Shown: positions 1 through 11,290 of the stretch, one piece after another
How the letters are laid out: each line of letters begins with the position of its first letter
Numbering within the stretch: the first letter of the stretch is position 1
Source: Pleurotus ostreatus/Saccharomyces cerevisiae fusant
Taxonomy: Eukaryota > Opisthokonta
Direction: 5' to 3'
NCBI GenBank assembly: GCA_024196135.1
Contig: JAMQCK010000005.1
Coordinates: 186,001-250,000, forward strand
DNA length: 64,000 bases
Program-made: the position numbers and the translations under genes
The notes under the pieces: generated by a model
Database searches by the model: none
What the model was told of the DNA's origin: nothing
The model's input: only the letters and a program-made list of their open reading frames with translations

Positions 1-1041
1 GAACCCCTTCGACGCGACCACAGACTCGTGAATTCAAGGCTCGTGTGTGAGCGTGACGCGCTCGTCAGAAGGGATGCTTAACGCGCGTCAACGGGGACTC
101 GGATCCCTTCTCAGGGCGCCCTCGCTCAGACAATCGCTTTCGTCCCACACGCACGGTGGGTCTCTCGTTACTGCCCAGACAAATTCGCGAATCTAGCACT
201 CGACGGCGGTACATCCATTCAATTAGCTTATTGTCTCCAGACCCTCCTGTGGACAGCGGGCTTGCTCTTCCACCTGCGGACAATAACCCACGCGCCGTCG
301 AGGGCGCTTCTCCGAACTACAATGGGAACCCACCCGCGCTGGCTTCCTCTATGCGCACGCTCGGACGCTGACGACCTCGGTTGGGCTTCCTTGAAAACAG
401 GCACGTGAGTAGTACTGTCGCAACGGCGCTATTGTACGACGAAGTAGCGCGTGAACGACACAGGGTACCCCACTGAAGCCGGTTTCACGCCTCGATGTCC
501 CCTTATGGTAAGTCTTCAGACCGGATTTGGCCACAATGGTGCTCAACCTCTTGGTAACCGGACACCTCCCTTTCAAGTTGAACTTTCATCGCCGCCTCGC
601 AAAGTCAAAAGTGCGAGGTCCTTCCCCCAATGTTCAAGCATCACTTGAGCTGTCCTAAAGGTTGTCGTACTTCTGTGTCCTCTCGTATTCTTGCCGCCGT
701 TCCATGGCTTCTGGGAGGACAATAAGGCAACAATAAGGTGAAGCTCTCTTTCCGCGTTCGTGGTATCTGTGGCCTCTCCAGCTAACGAGAACTCTTCTAG
801 AGCGACTGCGGTCGTTAACACCGCGCAAGAGCAGCTTCCACCAATGCATTCGTTCGGTGCCCTCTTTTTAGCTTGCTTGCGCATGCGCTCACGCACACCG
901 GTCCGCGGATGCCGGCAGGCCTGAAGACAGCGACTCATAAAGCTCACCTGCGGCCCCATGGTACTCCAGCAATCCAAATCTCGTACTGTCCCTCACGCAT
1001 TCAGCCCCCGATCTCGTCTCCGTCCCCATTACAAAATCGCC
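1..1041. other. Left flank without a supported gene
   Basis: Several open frames of 60-134 codons occur on both strands, but none shows a recognisable domain or a convincing exon chain, and they overlap one another. The last 100 bases are probably the 5' leader of the next plus-strand gene: the frame of that gene stays open upstream to another ATG at 958. The 134-codon minus-strand frame at 573-977 is the longest and resembles nothing I know. Confidence 0.5.
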
Positions 1042-2046
1042 ATGTCCACCAACGCTAGCGAAAAGATTGTCACCGCAGTCAAGTCCCACCTGCGACGCAT
1101 CCTCGCTGCCCCACCTACTTATCCTCTCCTCACCCCCGAGGCCTCCTTGCTGCTATGCCTGCAGCTCGGACGCTACCTTCGCCAGCAATCGGTCACTGGT
1201 CAGGTCAAGGAGGAGACTCGCATCGTGACGGAACTTCACGAGCTCATCTCTAACCACGCCGATATTCTGCACTCCGACGATCTCGGGAGGCTACTCGCAG
1301 AGCTCGAACGGTAAGTTAGGTCAGGGCGAATCTGGCTGTCATCCCCATGAAGCTCATCCTTGGTTAGCACGGAGATCTTGATGAATGACACGGCCACGGC
1401 TGCGAAGTCGTTCTTGATTTGCCCCCCTCGCATGATGATGGATGCGCGCAGACTCACTAAGCGCTGCAAGGATCTGCTAGCCGCGGTAAAGGCGCGTATC
1501 CGGTGTAAAATCGCCGTCGTCGACGAGGCTAATCGAGTCCCTGTGCAGAAAGTGGTGACAGAGGCCGAACAGGAGGTCCGCGACCGTCACGCCGATGTGT
1601 TTTTATTCGGTGGCGACGACAACGCTCGCCAGTCCTTGCTGGATGCACTGGAGGATATGTGCCTCGCCCTCGGTGAGTTTGCGTGGCCCGCTTTGCCACT
1701 GCCTGTCTTTGACCGTTCACATAGACGCAGCCTTCAATGATGTTAGAATGGCCGCTGGCGGCCAGCACGTTATTTCTGCCAACGACCACGTCCTTGACGT
1801 GGTACGGCAAGCTCTTCGAGCGAACAAGTCCCACGTCGTGCACATTCATCTTATCGACCTGCAAGGCGGGCCCAATAACGGCAGCGTCACCGTCGGCAGC
1901 ATCATGAACCTCGATTTGAGCAGCGCAATGATCCACAGCTACAGAGTACAGGTAAGTCGTAATCAATGGCGTCTTTTGTATCCATTTCCTCATTACTCAT
2001 GTCATCGTAGGCTGGCTGTGAGGTCGAGGACCTCGATGAGGCTTGA
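1042..2046 (+). CDS. Uncharacterised protein, 278 aa, four exons
   Basis: I do not recognise this protein. Exons are 1042-1310, 1368-1672, 1725-1951 and 2011-2046; all introns are 52-59 nt with GT..AG ends and the phases join to one 279-codon frame ending in TGA. The predicted product begins MSTNASEKIVTAVKSHLRRI, is mostly helical in appearance, has no signal peptide or membrane segment, and ends in an acidic tail (EVEDLDEA). A glycine/asparagine-rich segment (GGPNNGSVTVG) precedes the last part. The ATG at 1042 was chosen because it follows a short leader; an in-frame ATG at 958 would add 28 residues. Consistent splicing and codon-like composition support a real gene; function is unknown. 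Confidence 0.7.
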
Positions 2047-4317
2047 GCCTTTACGCCGCGCCCTTTTTGGGCCGATTTCTCCTGTGTTGTCCGCATTGGG
2101 ACACATCCCTGTCTTTTTCACCCATGGATTATGGATGGGCTGTGCCCACCATTTGCGCTTGTCATTCTTTGCTTGCGATGACTTCAGATACCAGATCACC
2201 TGTCCTTTCCTGTTCTCGACGTGTCTATGCCACTGCGTTATGTATCCTCTAAATCGAGTGAATATGGGATCCGCCACAAATTCAACGTATACAGCGCTGA
2301 GAGCGTCCGAAGCTTGCTCGCCGAGGGTAACATGAAGGACAAGAGCGCCCGAGTTGCATCGGTAGCGGCGCGGGGCGCCCGGTCCCCGACTCGCAGACTC
2401 GGATAATTCCGAAGTGTGCACGTGACGAAGTTCAACTTTTCGAGACCTCGCTCTGCGCAGTTACCATACGCACTCGGCGTGGCGTCACCCTGTAAATATG
2501 TACTCGCAAGAAGCCGTGCTCTCTACACACTCTCTATGCCTTATTGGACCAGAATATCAAAGCTCTGATCGCCTTTCGCTGTCGCTGCTGCCTTCCGATT
2601 CAACTACAGTAGCATTCGATTCGCAGCTTTCAACCCAATTGGTGATAGTAGGTAATGTTCTCCTATATGATTTGACAGAGACAGCTGTGAGCAGAAGAAG
2701 GTAGTGGGAGTCAGAGATGATAAGGAGCGGTAAGGAAAAGCTTTAGGCTCTGCAGAAGACAGTAAATTATCCTACAACAGGTCAAGTATTGTCCAGGGTG
2801 GGGCGAAGAAAGCAAGTCCGTGCTATCCAAGCCAGCGTACACGACGCTATAGGTCAAGGGCTGTGGTAAATAACGAGCAATAAAGAACGTCGTCGAGAAG
2901 GGCGTAATCTGCGCGTCACCACATCTAGTTCACGTCGAAGAACGGCTTCTAGCGTCCCATCAAAGTACATGGTGCCTGGCACGATCGCGACTGGACAAAC
3001 CCTCCTCTCTCCTAACGTCGAGAGTCGGGGAAGTTGGGAACGTGACCCCGGTGATTGCCGGGAACTTAGATTGTTCGACTCGCAGGAGGGAATATCCTTT
3101 CTTCTCTGTTCTTGGTCCCGCATTTGACGGTCCGTTGCCCAAGTCCGGTCTTATTCCTTGTCGATGCTTGGATTTCCCCCCCCCCCCTCTGCCCTTCGGC
3201 AACATTCTACAGTACTCCGAAACCACGACTGAGCCTCCGCGGGCAATGATTGTTTTGCTAGTTTCGCTTTGTGAGGAAAAGCGGACAACCCATGAGGCCA
3301 GTCTTCGTGATCATTTAAATGCCTCTTCTGAAGCAAAATTTGAAGCAAGCTATGACCCGGCACTCATGGGGTGTACAGACTCTCGGAACTTCTGCTCATG
3401 TTCAACGTTGGCGCCAGGGTACCTGTGCACGCCATCCCTCTTCGTCAAGGAAAACCGCGTCGCCGACTGGTACTTCACCTCAACCGCACTCTTGCGCGCT
3501 AACATACAGCTGCCACCTTCCAAGTCCATCTGGCCGCTTACGGGAGAAACCGATTGCTTCGCCGTGTTCAAGACTCACTGTCCGATTTCGGTACGCGCCA
3601 GTGCTTTTCAGCAGACCGACTTTCTGACGGATCTCCAGAGCTATATTTACTGCGATGACCCTCAAGCTCCCTGGCGGTCTGATGTGAAAGGGCTTGATCG
3701 TACGTCGAGAGCTTCATCTTGCTATCTCATCTCACTGATTACATCTTCATCATCCTCAGCGGGATCCCGAGAATGCAAACACACATGCATTGGACTGATC
3801 TTGTCATTATCATCGTCAGTGTGCTCGTTTGGGCGGGGACGTCGAGCTGTGACCAGGCAAGTTGTAATCTCCTTGTCTTCAATAGACGGTGTGTTCGCGC
3901 GAAGGGCTCACAAGCTTTCGCCTGTACCACCAGTAAGGCGTTGGGCCTGAGTATCAGCACTGGCTACAGACGGTTGGGTTGTGCTATGCTCCCGTCTCCT
4001 AACCTCGTCGCTGTGCTGCCCGGAGTGGCGGGTTCATCGTTTGATGTCCCGTGCCTGGCTTCTTCATCCCAACCTTGTTTTCGAGGAGGCTCACCAGCAT
4101 TGCAATTTCATCCGAGTAGTCTACGAGGCTTCGACTGTATAATAGTAGGCAATCCATTATGTAAATGAAGACCGTTCATGTTGAAGTCCAACAAGGACGA
4201 GTGATCCCCAAAAGGAAAGCGTGCGAGTCGCGTGAAGCCGCCGGTAAACAAGAGTCGTGTAGCGCCCACTGACATCTCCGGCGCTTGTTCCGCTCTCTCA
4301 TCTTCGCGCGGGGGTCC
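2047..4317. other. Intergenic stretch with one doubtful open frame
   Basis: No recognisable gene. The plus strand is open from 3042 to 3950 and carries a protein-like part around 3400-3698 (for example the segment GYLCTPSLFVKENRVADWYF). A possible intron lies at 3700-3760, but no exon chain with a clear start and end could be built and no family was recognised. It may be a remnant or a lineage-specific gene. A C-run of about 12 bases sits at 3177-3186. The last few hundred bases must hold the promoter of the SAPS gene. Confidence 0.4.
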
Positions 4318-7300
4318 ATGTTCTGGAGGTGCCTTCATATCCCTGGGCATCCAGGAAATCTTGAGGTCAACTCAACGTGCATTACGCAGATTTGGCTTCC
4401 ACAATGCGTCGTCCATTGACAGCCTCCTCGACAAGGACGACGTCGCGCTCGAGGCACTTTTGGACGAGGACGACCTCCTGCAGGAGTGCAAGGCGCAAAA
4501 TACGCGCTTGATAGACTACTTTCAGCGACAAGACGTGCTGAAGCAGCTGTTCGGTTATGTCACCGGACAGATCGAACCTGAGGAGGGCAAGAGATTCAAG
4601 TGCGTGCTGTTCCCCTTCGCTCGAGCCTTTCGCTAAACATCATGACTGCGCGCCAGATATCCTTACGTCGCTACAGAAGTGCTCTGCAGCGACATATGGT
4701 CGATAGTCGAGACATGCACGAGCAACAAGGACACCCTCCTCCTCCCCTTCTGGGAATCAGTCCTCGAACGCACCCCTGACGACATGAAGACGAACATGGT
4801 CCTCGCCGCGAACTTCGCCAAAATCAACTCCGTCTTCCTCAACAAGAAACCCGCGGAGGTGAATCCATCCACTGCATCGCCTCACGTCCTCTATCCTGAA
4901 CCTTGACGTGCAGATGGTGGCCTTCATACAATCCCAACCAGACGTGATCGACCGCATCATACGACTCATCGAGACTCCGGCCTTCGTGGACCTCCTAGTC
5001 CGCATCATACAGCTAGATGAACCCGACGGCTGCGATAACATACTAGAGGTGCGTTGCGCGTCCACACGTATACTTCCCTGCGCTGCGCTTACGCCATAGT
5101 CCAGTGGCTCTCGCAAGAGCGCCTCATCCCGCGCTTAGTGGAACTACTTTCCCCTTTCCATTCGCCCGACAAGCACGCCGTGGTCGCCGACCTCCTCAAG
5201 AGCATCACGGCTATGGCAAACCCCTCCCCTGGTGCCGCGTTGGCCGACAACCTACACACCGGGCCTTCTTCGAATCGCTTCGCGCGGGAGCTGGTCAAGC
5301 CGGACATCATCACTCAGCTCATGGGCTACATCATCGCGGACTTCGGCCCACAAACTACCGCAAGCGGGCTGGTCACGGATCCTCCACCAGATCCCGAGAA
5401 GGCTAAAGACAACATGTCGTGGTCCATCTCAAGCCAGCCGCCGTTGCCGACTTTGGAGTCGCACACGTCGTCCGTGGTCAGCTCGATTGCGGTCATCGTG
5501 GAGGTAATTCGGAAGAATAACTCGGACTACTTCGAGCCATACCTCTTCCATGTCTTGCGGAATCGCCTCATGCAGGTACGTGCGAGGTCTCGAGTTCATG
5601 CCTTCGATTTGGCTGACAACAGCGGCCAGGTGCAGCAGCAGATGGACTTCTCCGAGGGAGACTTCCGGCAAGCGCTAGAACCCACGATGCAGACCACGGT
5701 CGAGAAGTTCGGCGTCGTGCACTTCGGCCCTTTGTTAGAGGTGATGATCAAGCATATGGAGCAACTGCAAGGCTTTATGAAGCAGCCGCGCTCCCTGGTA
5801 AGCGTCGTTCTCGGGAGCAGGAAGCCATACTGACTGTTCGTCCCCAGACGGGTCCGGTGCATACGACCGTCGGCACCATCAGACCACTGACGCTTGAGCG
5901 CTACCGAGTTATCGAGCTCTTTGCCGAGCTCTTACATTGCTCGAACATGACGCTGTTGAACCGCTGCCCCAGCTTCGCTGACATGTACGACGCCGACGGT
6001 CGTCTACAAGGCGGCCTTGCAGGTATGGAACGCCTCGGCCAGGTCATCGCCCCCGCCCAGCGGCGCGACGACGACGACAATATGGACGACGTTGAGCCCG
6101 CAATGGAGCTCCCCATCTCCTCCGCCTCCCAACACTCGCCCTCCAATTTCGACTCCGACGATGACATGGGCTCAGAACCCGGCAGCTCGGACGACGAAGC
6201 GATGGAGGAGATCGTGATGGCGGAGGAGTCGCCTGCGAGCCAGCGCGCGCCGCTGACGGACTCGCCGCAGACGAGCGTGCTGTCGTGCTCGCCGCACTCG
6301 AGTAATTTCTCGACGTCGCCGAATACGAGTACGCTGTCGAGTTCGCCGGAGACGTCGACGACGATGGCGAGTTTGGCGCAGAGTACGGAGTCGGTGGGAT
6401 CGTCGGCGGGCTCGACAGCTGGGGCGAGGTCGAGATCGCGTAGGGGCTCGAGGCGCAGGACGACGATGGATGAGAGTGTCACTGCAAGTCAGCTTGTGCC
6501 AATAGGCGAGCAATTGAAGCGACGGTGGTTGGATCTGGACATCCTATCGACGATGATGGTATGCTGTCTCTCATGCGATGCATGCACATCTCTCATACCC
6601 TCGCAGGACCTCTTCTTCGAGTTCCCCTGGAACAACTTCCTCCACAGCGCTGTCTACGACATCATCCACCAAATATTCACCGGCCCAGCCGAAAGCCCTC
6701 TGAATCGCGAACTTGCACTATCCCTCTTCCGGGACGCCAAGCTGATGCATCGCGTCGTCGAAGGGCAAAAGCGCAACGACGAGGCCGCGGCGCAGCCCAA
6801 GGGCGTCCGTCTCGGGTACATGGGCCACCTCACCCTCATCGCCGAGGACGTGATCAACTGGCTCGACCAACTCCCGTCGGACGCACGCGCAGCCGTCTTG
6901 CAGTTCGCCCCGGACCCCGCATGGGAAGAATATGTGAACGGGCGGTTCAACGAGACGAAGGCGCGGGACACGGCGCTGCTGGGCGGCGGTAAGCCAGACG
7001 TTACGCGCGGGACTGGGGGCGCGTCCAGATGGAAGGTGGACGAGGAGGATGCGAAGGGCGTTGCGGCGAAGGCGCAGATCGAGGAGAGCGGGGACGCACT
7101 AAAGGGGGAGTTCAAAAGGTCGACGAGTGCGCATCCAAGACGGGAAGGGAGTGCAGACTTCGGGCCGGCGCCAATGTTGGAGGACGATGACGATGAGGAT
7201 AACGAGCAGGGTGGGAGGAGGACGGAGCCTGTAAGTGTACGCCGTTCGCGAGTGAGGGGGCTCGCTGACGACCGTGTAGTTCGCCCGTTATCTTGCGCAG

Positions 7301-7879
7301 GAGATTGGCACCACTGCGCACTTCGAGAACTCGTCTGAAGAGTCTGACGAGGATGAAGATGACGGCGGCTGGTTGTCGCAGGGTCAATTCATGCGTGCGC
7401 CAGTGTCAAGTCAGCAGCGACCCCCGGAGCGGAGACCACTGAGTGATGGCTTTGGAGACACATTCGATCCGGGACCTTCGAAATCGCCCGGCGCCGTGCA
7501 CTCGAACCCCTTCGAGACCGATGAGGTGAGGATAGGCCTCGACAGGGTCACCACCGAAGACTGACCGTCACTATAGGACACTTTTGGTGCCTTCACCACT
7601 GCGAATGGCAGCGGAGTGAGCGACACTGACCCATTCACCTTCCCTTCATCCTTCCCTTCCGGCGACGGTGCCGGTGATCTTTCAGCATCCGCCTTCGACG
7701 ACGACTTTGGTGACTTTGGCGACTTTCAGAGCGCGGGGACGGACGAGCCGGAGGATGGGGAGCTGACACCGACGACGGGGAGCTGGACTTTCGCAAGCTC
7801 AACGTCGTCAGCGCAGTCGGACGACGAGGGGAAGGCGGACAGCGTGGGCGCGGCGGAGGAAAGACGGAATGGCGCGTGA
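4318..7879 (+). CDS. SAPS-domain protein (Sit4/PP6 phosphatase-associated regulatory subunit), 1026 aa
   Basis: SAPS proteins are regulatory partners of the PP2A-like phosphatases Sit4/PP6 and in yeast act in G1 progression and nutrient signalling. The N-terminus MFWRFGFHNASSIDSLLD, followed by FLDEDDLLQECKAQN-type sequence (here LLDEDDLLQECKAQN) and the motif TPDDMKTNMVLAANFAKIN, is diagnostic. The SAPS helical region fills roughly the first 550 residues. An acidic, Ser-rich insert follows, then a second conserved block (DLFFEFPWNNFLHSAVYDII), then an acidic tail with a DFGDFGDF repeat. Ten exons: 4318-4328, 4390-4599, 4657-4858, 4914-5048, 5105-5575, 5630-5797, 5848-6558, 6607-7230, 7280-7525, 7577-7879. 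The first coding exon is only 11 nt; the start is fixed because the family begins with MFWR-F and the split codon AG/A restores it. All phases agree. Confidence 0.93.
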
Positions 7880-8211
7880 GGCAAGCTTTCTGCTCGTTCG
7901 GCGGGGTGCGTATAGAGCAGTGGATTCGAATGTGCTATGGATACCCGCTAGGACTGTAGGTAGTAGTCGTGCTGTCGTTGGTGTGTAGAGTTTGCCTGTT
8001 ATTCTCATCTGCTTTCTGGACATAATCTTCTACTAATGGTCGCGTTTGATGTCTTTTTTCGCCACCATCCACGCAAGTGGTCTTCCTCAACCTTCGCTCG
8101 TCGCGGGGCGTCCCTTGTGCCAGATACACCGCGTAAAGATCAACAAATGACTCCCGGGAATTGGACTCGGTGAACGGACAATTGGTCACTCCTTCCCTTC
8201 CTTCCTCCGCC

Positions 8212-9260
8212 ATGGCCACTTCCTTCGCGCGCACCGGGAAGAAGGTCATTATACCCCTACTCAGCTAGCGAGCACAAGACTCAAGCATCCCAGATCGTCG
8301 CCATTGGGCGCAACTACGCCGAGCACATCAAGGAGCTGAACAACGCGGCGCCCAAAGAGCCGTTCTTCTTCCTGAAGCCGACGTCGAGCTACATCAGCTC
8401 CGGCGGCAAGCTCGAGATCCCCAGGGGGGTTGTTGCGCATCATGAGGGTGCGTGGTAGCGAACGGGATGCGGGACGTGCGTGCTGACGCGCTGCAGTCGA
8501 GCTCGGACTGGTGATCGGGCAGCGCGCGCGGGACGTGAAGCAGGCGGACGCGCACTCTGTAATTGCTGGCTATGGTGCGTGCTCACAATGACGTTCTCTG
8601 CGTTGATGCTGAAAGGGATGCCATAGCTCTCGCTGTCGACATGACGGCGCGCAATGTGCAGGACGCGGTCAAGAAGAAGGGTCTACCGTGGTCGACCGCG
8701 AAGGGCTTTGACACCTTCACTCCCGTTGGGTGAGTCTCCCCTAAGGTGTCGCGCTATCTCCCATACTGATACCATACAGCGAATTCATTGCCAAGTCGGC
8801 GGTGACCAACCCGGATGACTTGCGCCTGTGGCTGAAGGTGCGTTGTCCCCTTTCCCTTCCCCCCGACTTCCTCCCCCTGACTTCCTCCCCCTCACAAGCC
8901 CGCGTGTGCTCCCGATTGTCTTCGCATTACTTATGTGTATACCCTGCAGATCAACGGTGCCTTCAAGCAGAACGGCACGACGGCGGACATGATCTTCAAG
9001 ATTCCCCGGCTCATCGAACACATTACCTCTATCATGACCCTCGAGGTAAGCGCCTTCATACCTTTCAGCCCCCTTCAGACAGCTCACAAGACCTATAGGA
9101 AGGCGATCTCGTACTCACGGGCACGCCCTCTGGCGTCGGCCCAGTCAACCCCGGCGACAAGATCGAGTGCGGATTGACCACGGCTTCTGGGGATGAGCTT
9201 GCCGCGTTGAACTTCGAGGCCGTACAGCGGCAAGGAGGTTACAGCTTCCAGGCGGAGTAG
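8212..9260 (+). CDS. FAHD1: Fumarylacetoacetate hydrolase-family protein, FAHD1-like acylpyruvase / oxaloacetate decarboxylase, 227 aa
   Basis: FAHD1 enzymes hydrolyse acylpyruvates and decarboxylate oxaloacetate, usually in mitochondria. The product shows the family start KIVAIGRNYAEHIKEL, the metal-binding H-E-V-E-L motif (E62 and E64) and the third ligand in AVDMTARN (D93). The substrate-loop segment KGFDTFTPVG follows, then the C-terminal signature DLVLTGTPSGVGPVNPGDKI. Length matches the usual 220-230 residues. Seven exons: 8212-8244, 8294-8447, 8497-8574, 8627-8729, 8780-8837, 8950-9045, 9099-9260; phases are consistent. The first intron has an unusual donor (GTCATT) but is required to join MATSFARTGKK to IVAIGRNY. 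No strong mitochondrial presequence is visible in the 11 residues before the domain. Confidence 0.92.
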
Positions 9261-9525
9261 ATCATGGCTACATTGAGCAGTGCTGGCACCCTACTCATGC
9301 TAGCCTGCTCGATCTAAACTACCTTCAATGACATACTATCCCAAAACGTCAGTCGCCTGAAGGCATGCATTTCTTGCAGCAGGTGCACTACTGCAAGATG
9401 TACTGGGGTGTAGGCATGAATGCGCTGTACTTGCTCAAGCGCGCGCGGCTGAAGAGAAAGACGACTGAGGCATACGCTATCCCACGCCACCACGATATAG
9501 CCCTGACGATCGTGGTCATACCCAC

Positions 9526-10003
9526 ACTTCTCCAGCACCTCTATAGGCTCGGTCCCTCAGGAAGAACTGCGAAACAGCATTAGCGCCGTCAGGCTGAACA
9601 GCATCATCACATGCACTGATGTCGACCACCAAATCCAGGTCTAGGCGCCCTTTAGTTTCGTAGGCGCCCGTGTGTTGGAAGGGCTGGGCCTGCACAATTG
9701 CCTCGGGGACCGTCCCGCGAGACGAAGAAGCGAGATCTCGGAGAAGGCCCGATTGCGGGGGAGGGGCTCGGGGGAAGACGCGGAGGACGAAGGAATACGC
9801 GAAGGACGAGGGAATACGCGAGGGAAGTTCAGGGTGCACGGAACGGGGCGGGTTGTCGACATGGAGTGAACTCACCAGGGCAAGGTATTGGCAGCCAACC
9901 AGATGCCGTCGATTATCACAAAAGGCGGAACGTTGATGTTGACGAAGAGCTGGAGCTCATTGCGCGCCACGACGTTGAGGCAAATTTGCGCACTCAGCGC
10001 CTC
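9526..10003 (-). pseudogene. Possible decayed or mis-joined gene with two protein-like exons
   Basis: Two segments on the minus strand look like coding exons. One (10003-9876) reads ICLNVVARNELQLFVNINVP and ends at a good donor (GTGAGT). The other (9689-9526) reads GRLDLDLVVDISACDDAVQP followed by a stop. The acceptor of the second exon gives the wrong phase for the first: joined at the obvious sites the protein stops after about 15 further residues. I found no start exon. The pattern D-L-V-V-x-I-S-A-C recalls the end of DUF1989 (urea carboxylase-associated) proteins, but this is only a weak resemblance. It could be a pseudogene or a gene with splicing I failed to resolve. Confidence 0.3.
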
Positions 10004-10212
10004 CTATTGGGCTCATTGCTAGTCCATAGTACTTCCATGACCGCGCATAGTTCTCATTAGCATTAGCGAGAATATACAGTCTACTTGACGACAAAAGAAC
10101 GTTGAGGGCGGCAGACGCGCGCGCGCCGCCGCCCGAGTGGGGTGCCGCGTCCGTTTGACGACCAGAAAAAACAGATGCCATTTGCTCCGCGCGTGCTGTT
10201 TTACAGGGTCTA

Positions 10213-10926
10213 TTACTTGGACGGCAGAGACACGAAGCCCTTGCCGGTGTAGCCCTCGGAGGCAATACCTGGGAGGGAAGGTGAGGGTGAGTGCCAGCGA
10301 GCGGGGCCGAGGGTAGGGGCGCGACGCACCGGTTATGGGGTTGATCTTGAGCTCCTTTGCGCGCTCCGTCTCGGCCTCCTGCCACTCCTTCGTCATCGTC
10401 TTCGGCGCCTCGGGGGCTGCGGATACGCGTCAGTTTGTGATCGAGGGGATTGTGAGACTCGGACTCACCGATTGAGCGCACGCCCAGGAAGATCAGGACA
10501 CCAGCACCGACAGCGGCGGTGGACGCGAGGAAGATCTTGAGCGAGTCCCCAGGGGCAAAGACCGGCTTGCGGGGGCCATGCGGGCCGAACGCGACGTAGT
10601 ACGCTGCGCGCGGCGCGTGAGTTGGCTGTGTTGCGCGCGGGGCGCACGAGATACGCACCAGCCTTCTGCTCGTCGACGGAGAGCGTCTTCCAGTCCCTCT
10701 TTTGGAGCTCGGCGAGCTGGGCGTGGACGGCGACCTTGTCCTCCTCGGGCATCTTCTCCCACTGGGCCTCGATGTTGGAGAGGGGGATGACGGAGGCCTT
10801 GGAGGAGGATGCGGCGGCGGGGCTGACGTCGGCGTGGTGGGCGGCGGCGGTGGCGAGCGCGCGGCGGGCGACGGGGGCGCGGGCGGCGGTGTGCCGTGCG
10901 AGGCGGAGGGCAGCGGCGGCGTGCAT
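10213..10926 (-). CDS. COX5: Cytochrome c oxidase subunit IV family (fungal COX5), 181 aa
   Basis: Nuclear-encoded subunit of respiratory complex IV in the mitochondrial inner membrane; the mammalian equivalent is COX4. The product starts with an Ala/Arg-rich presequence (about residues 1-25, including a RRALATAAAHH stretch). It continues with the matrix domain (IEAQWEKMPEEDKVAVHAQL, then KRDWKTLSVDEQKAAYYVAFGP) and one membrane helix (SLKIFLASTAAVGAGVLIF). It ends with the conserved KTMTKEWQEAETERAKEL and a short tail. Four exons in transcription order: 10926-10659, 10603-10469, 10416-10330, 10268-10213, all phases consistent. It is the last of three tandem minus-strand housekeeping genes; the gap to the next gene upstream (10927-11290) is its promoter. 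Confidence 0.95.
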
Positions 10927-11290
10927 GGCTGGCTGGCGCTGGCGCTGGAGGAGGAGGTGAAGGAAGCTAAACTGCAGCGAAAATGCGCAAGAACAAATTC
11001 AATAAATGTCGGCGGCGGAATTCGGGTCGCCGCAACTGGGCCGCAAACTGCCGGCCCCGGCATCATATCTCATTCCGAATTATCAACACATCATTGGGCG
11101 AGGGCGGTCTCGATGCATCCGCGGGGAGCACAGAGCTCAGGGTAACCAGCGGCGGGGCCCCACGAAAGACTACACACAAAACGAGGCATTTTTTCGACAG
11201 CGTGGTGAGAAGTACAGACACAATCGGTGAGTACAGACATCATCAAGAGATATACAACATCAGTCGAGCACTGGAACTAGTACATGTCGC
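10927..11290. other. Promoter region of COX5 and 3' flank of the CCHC gene
   Basis: This 364-base gap lies between two minus-strand genes. I see no open frame worth calling and no clear TATA box. It must contain the COX5 promoter and the polyadenylation region of the zinc-knuckle gene. Confidence 0.5.

Noticed and set aside
1..1000. Possible ribosomal RNA or telomeric sequence at the left edge
   Set aside because: No conserved rRNA core sequence and no telomeric repeat units can be seen.
3042..3950. Plus-strand open frame of 302 codons
   Set aside because: Partly protein-like but no recognised family, no clear start context and no consistent exon chain. Kept only as a remark.
9957..11066. 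Minus-strand open frame of 369 codons over COX5
   Set aside because: It runs through the introns and the wrong phase of the COX5 gene; the product is Pro/Ser/Arg-rich low complexity. The spliced COX5 model explains the coding signal.
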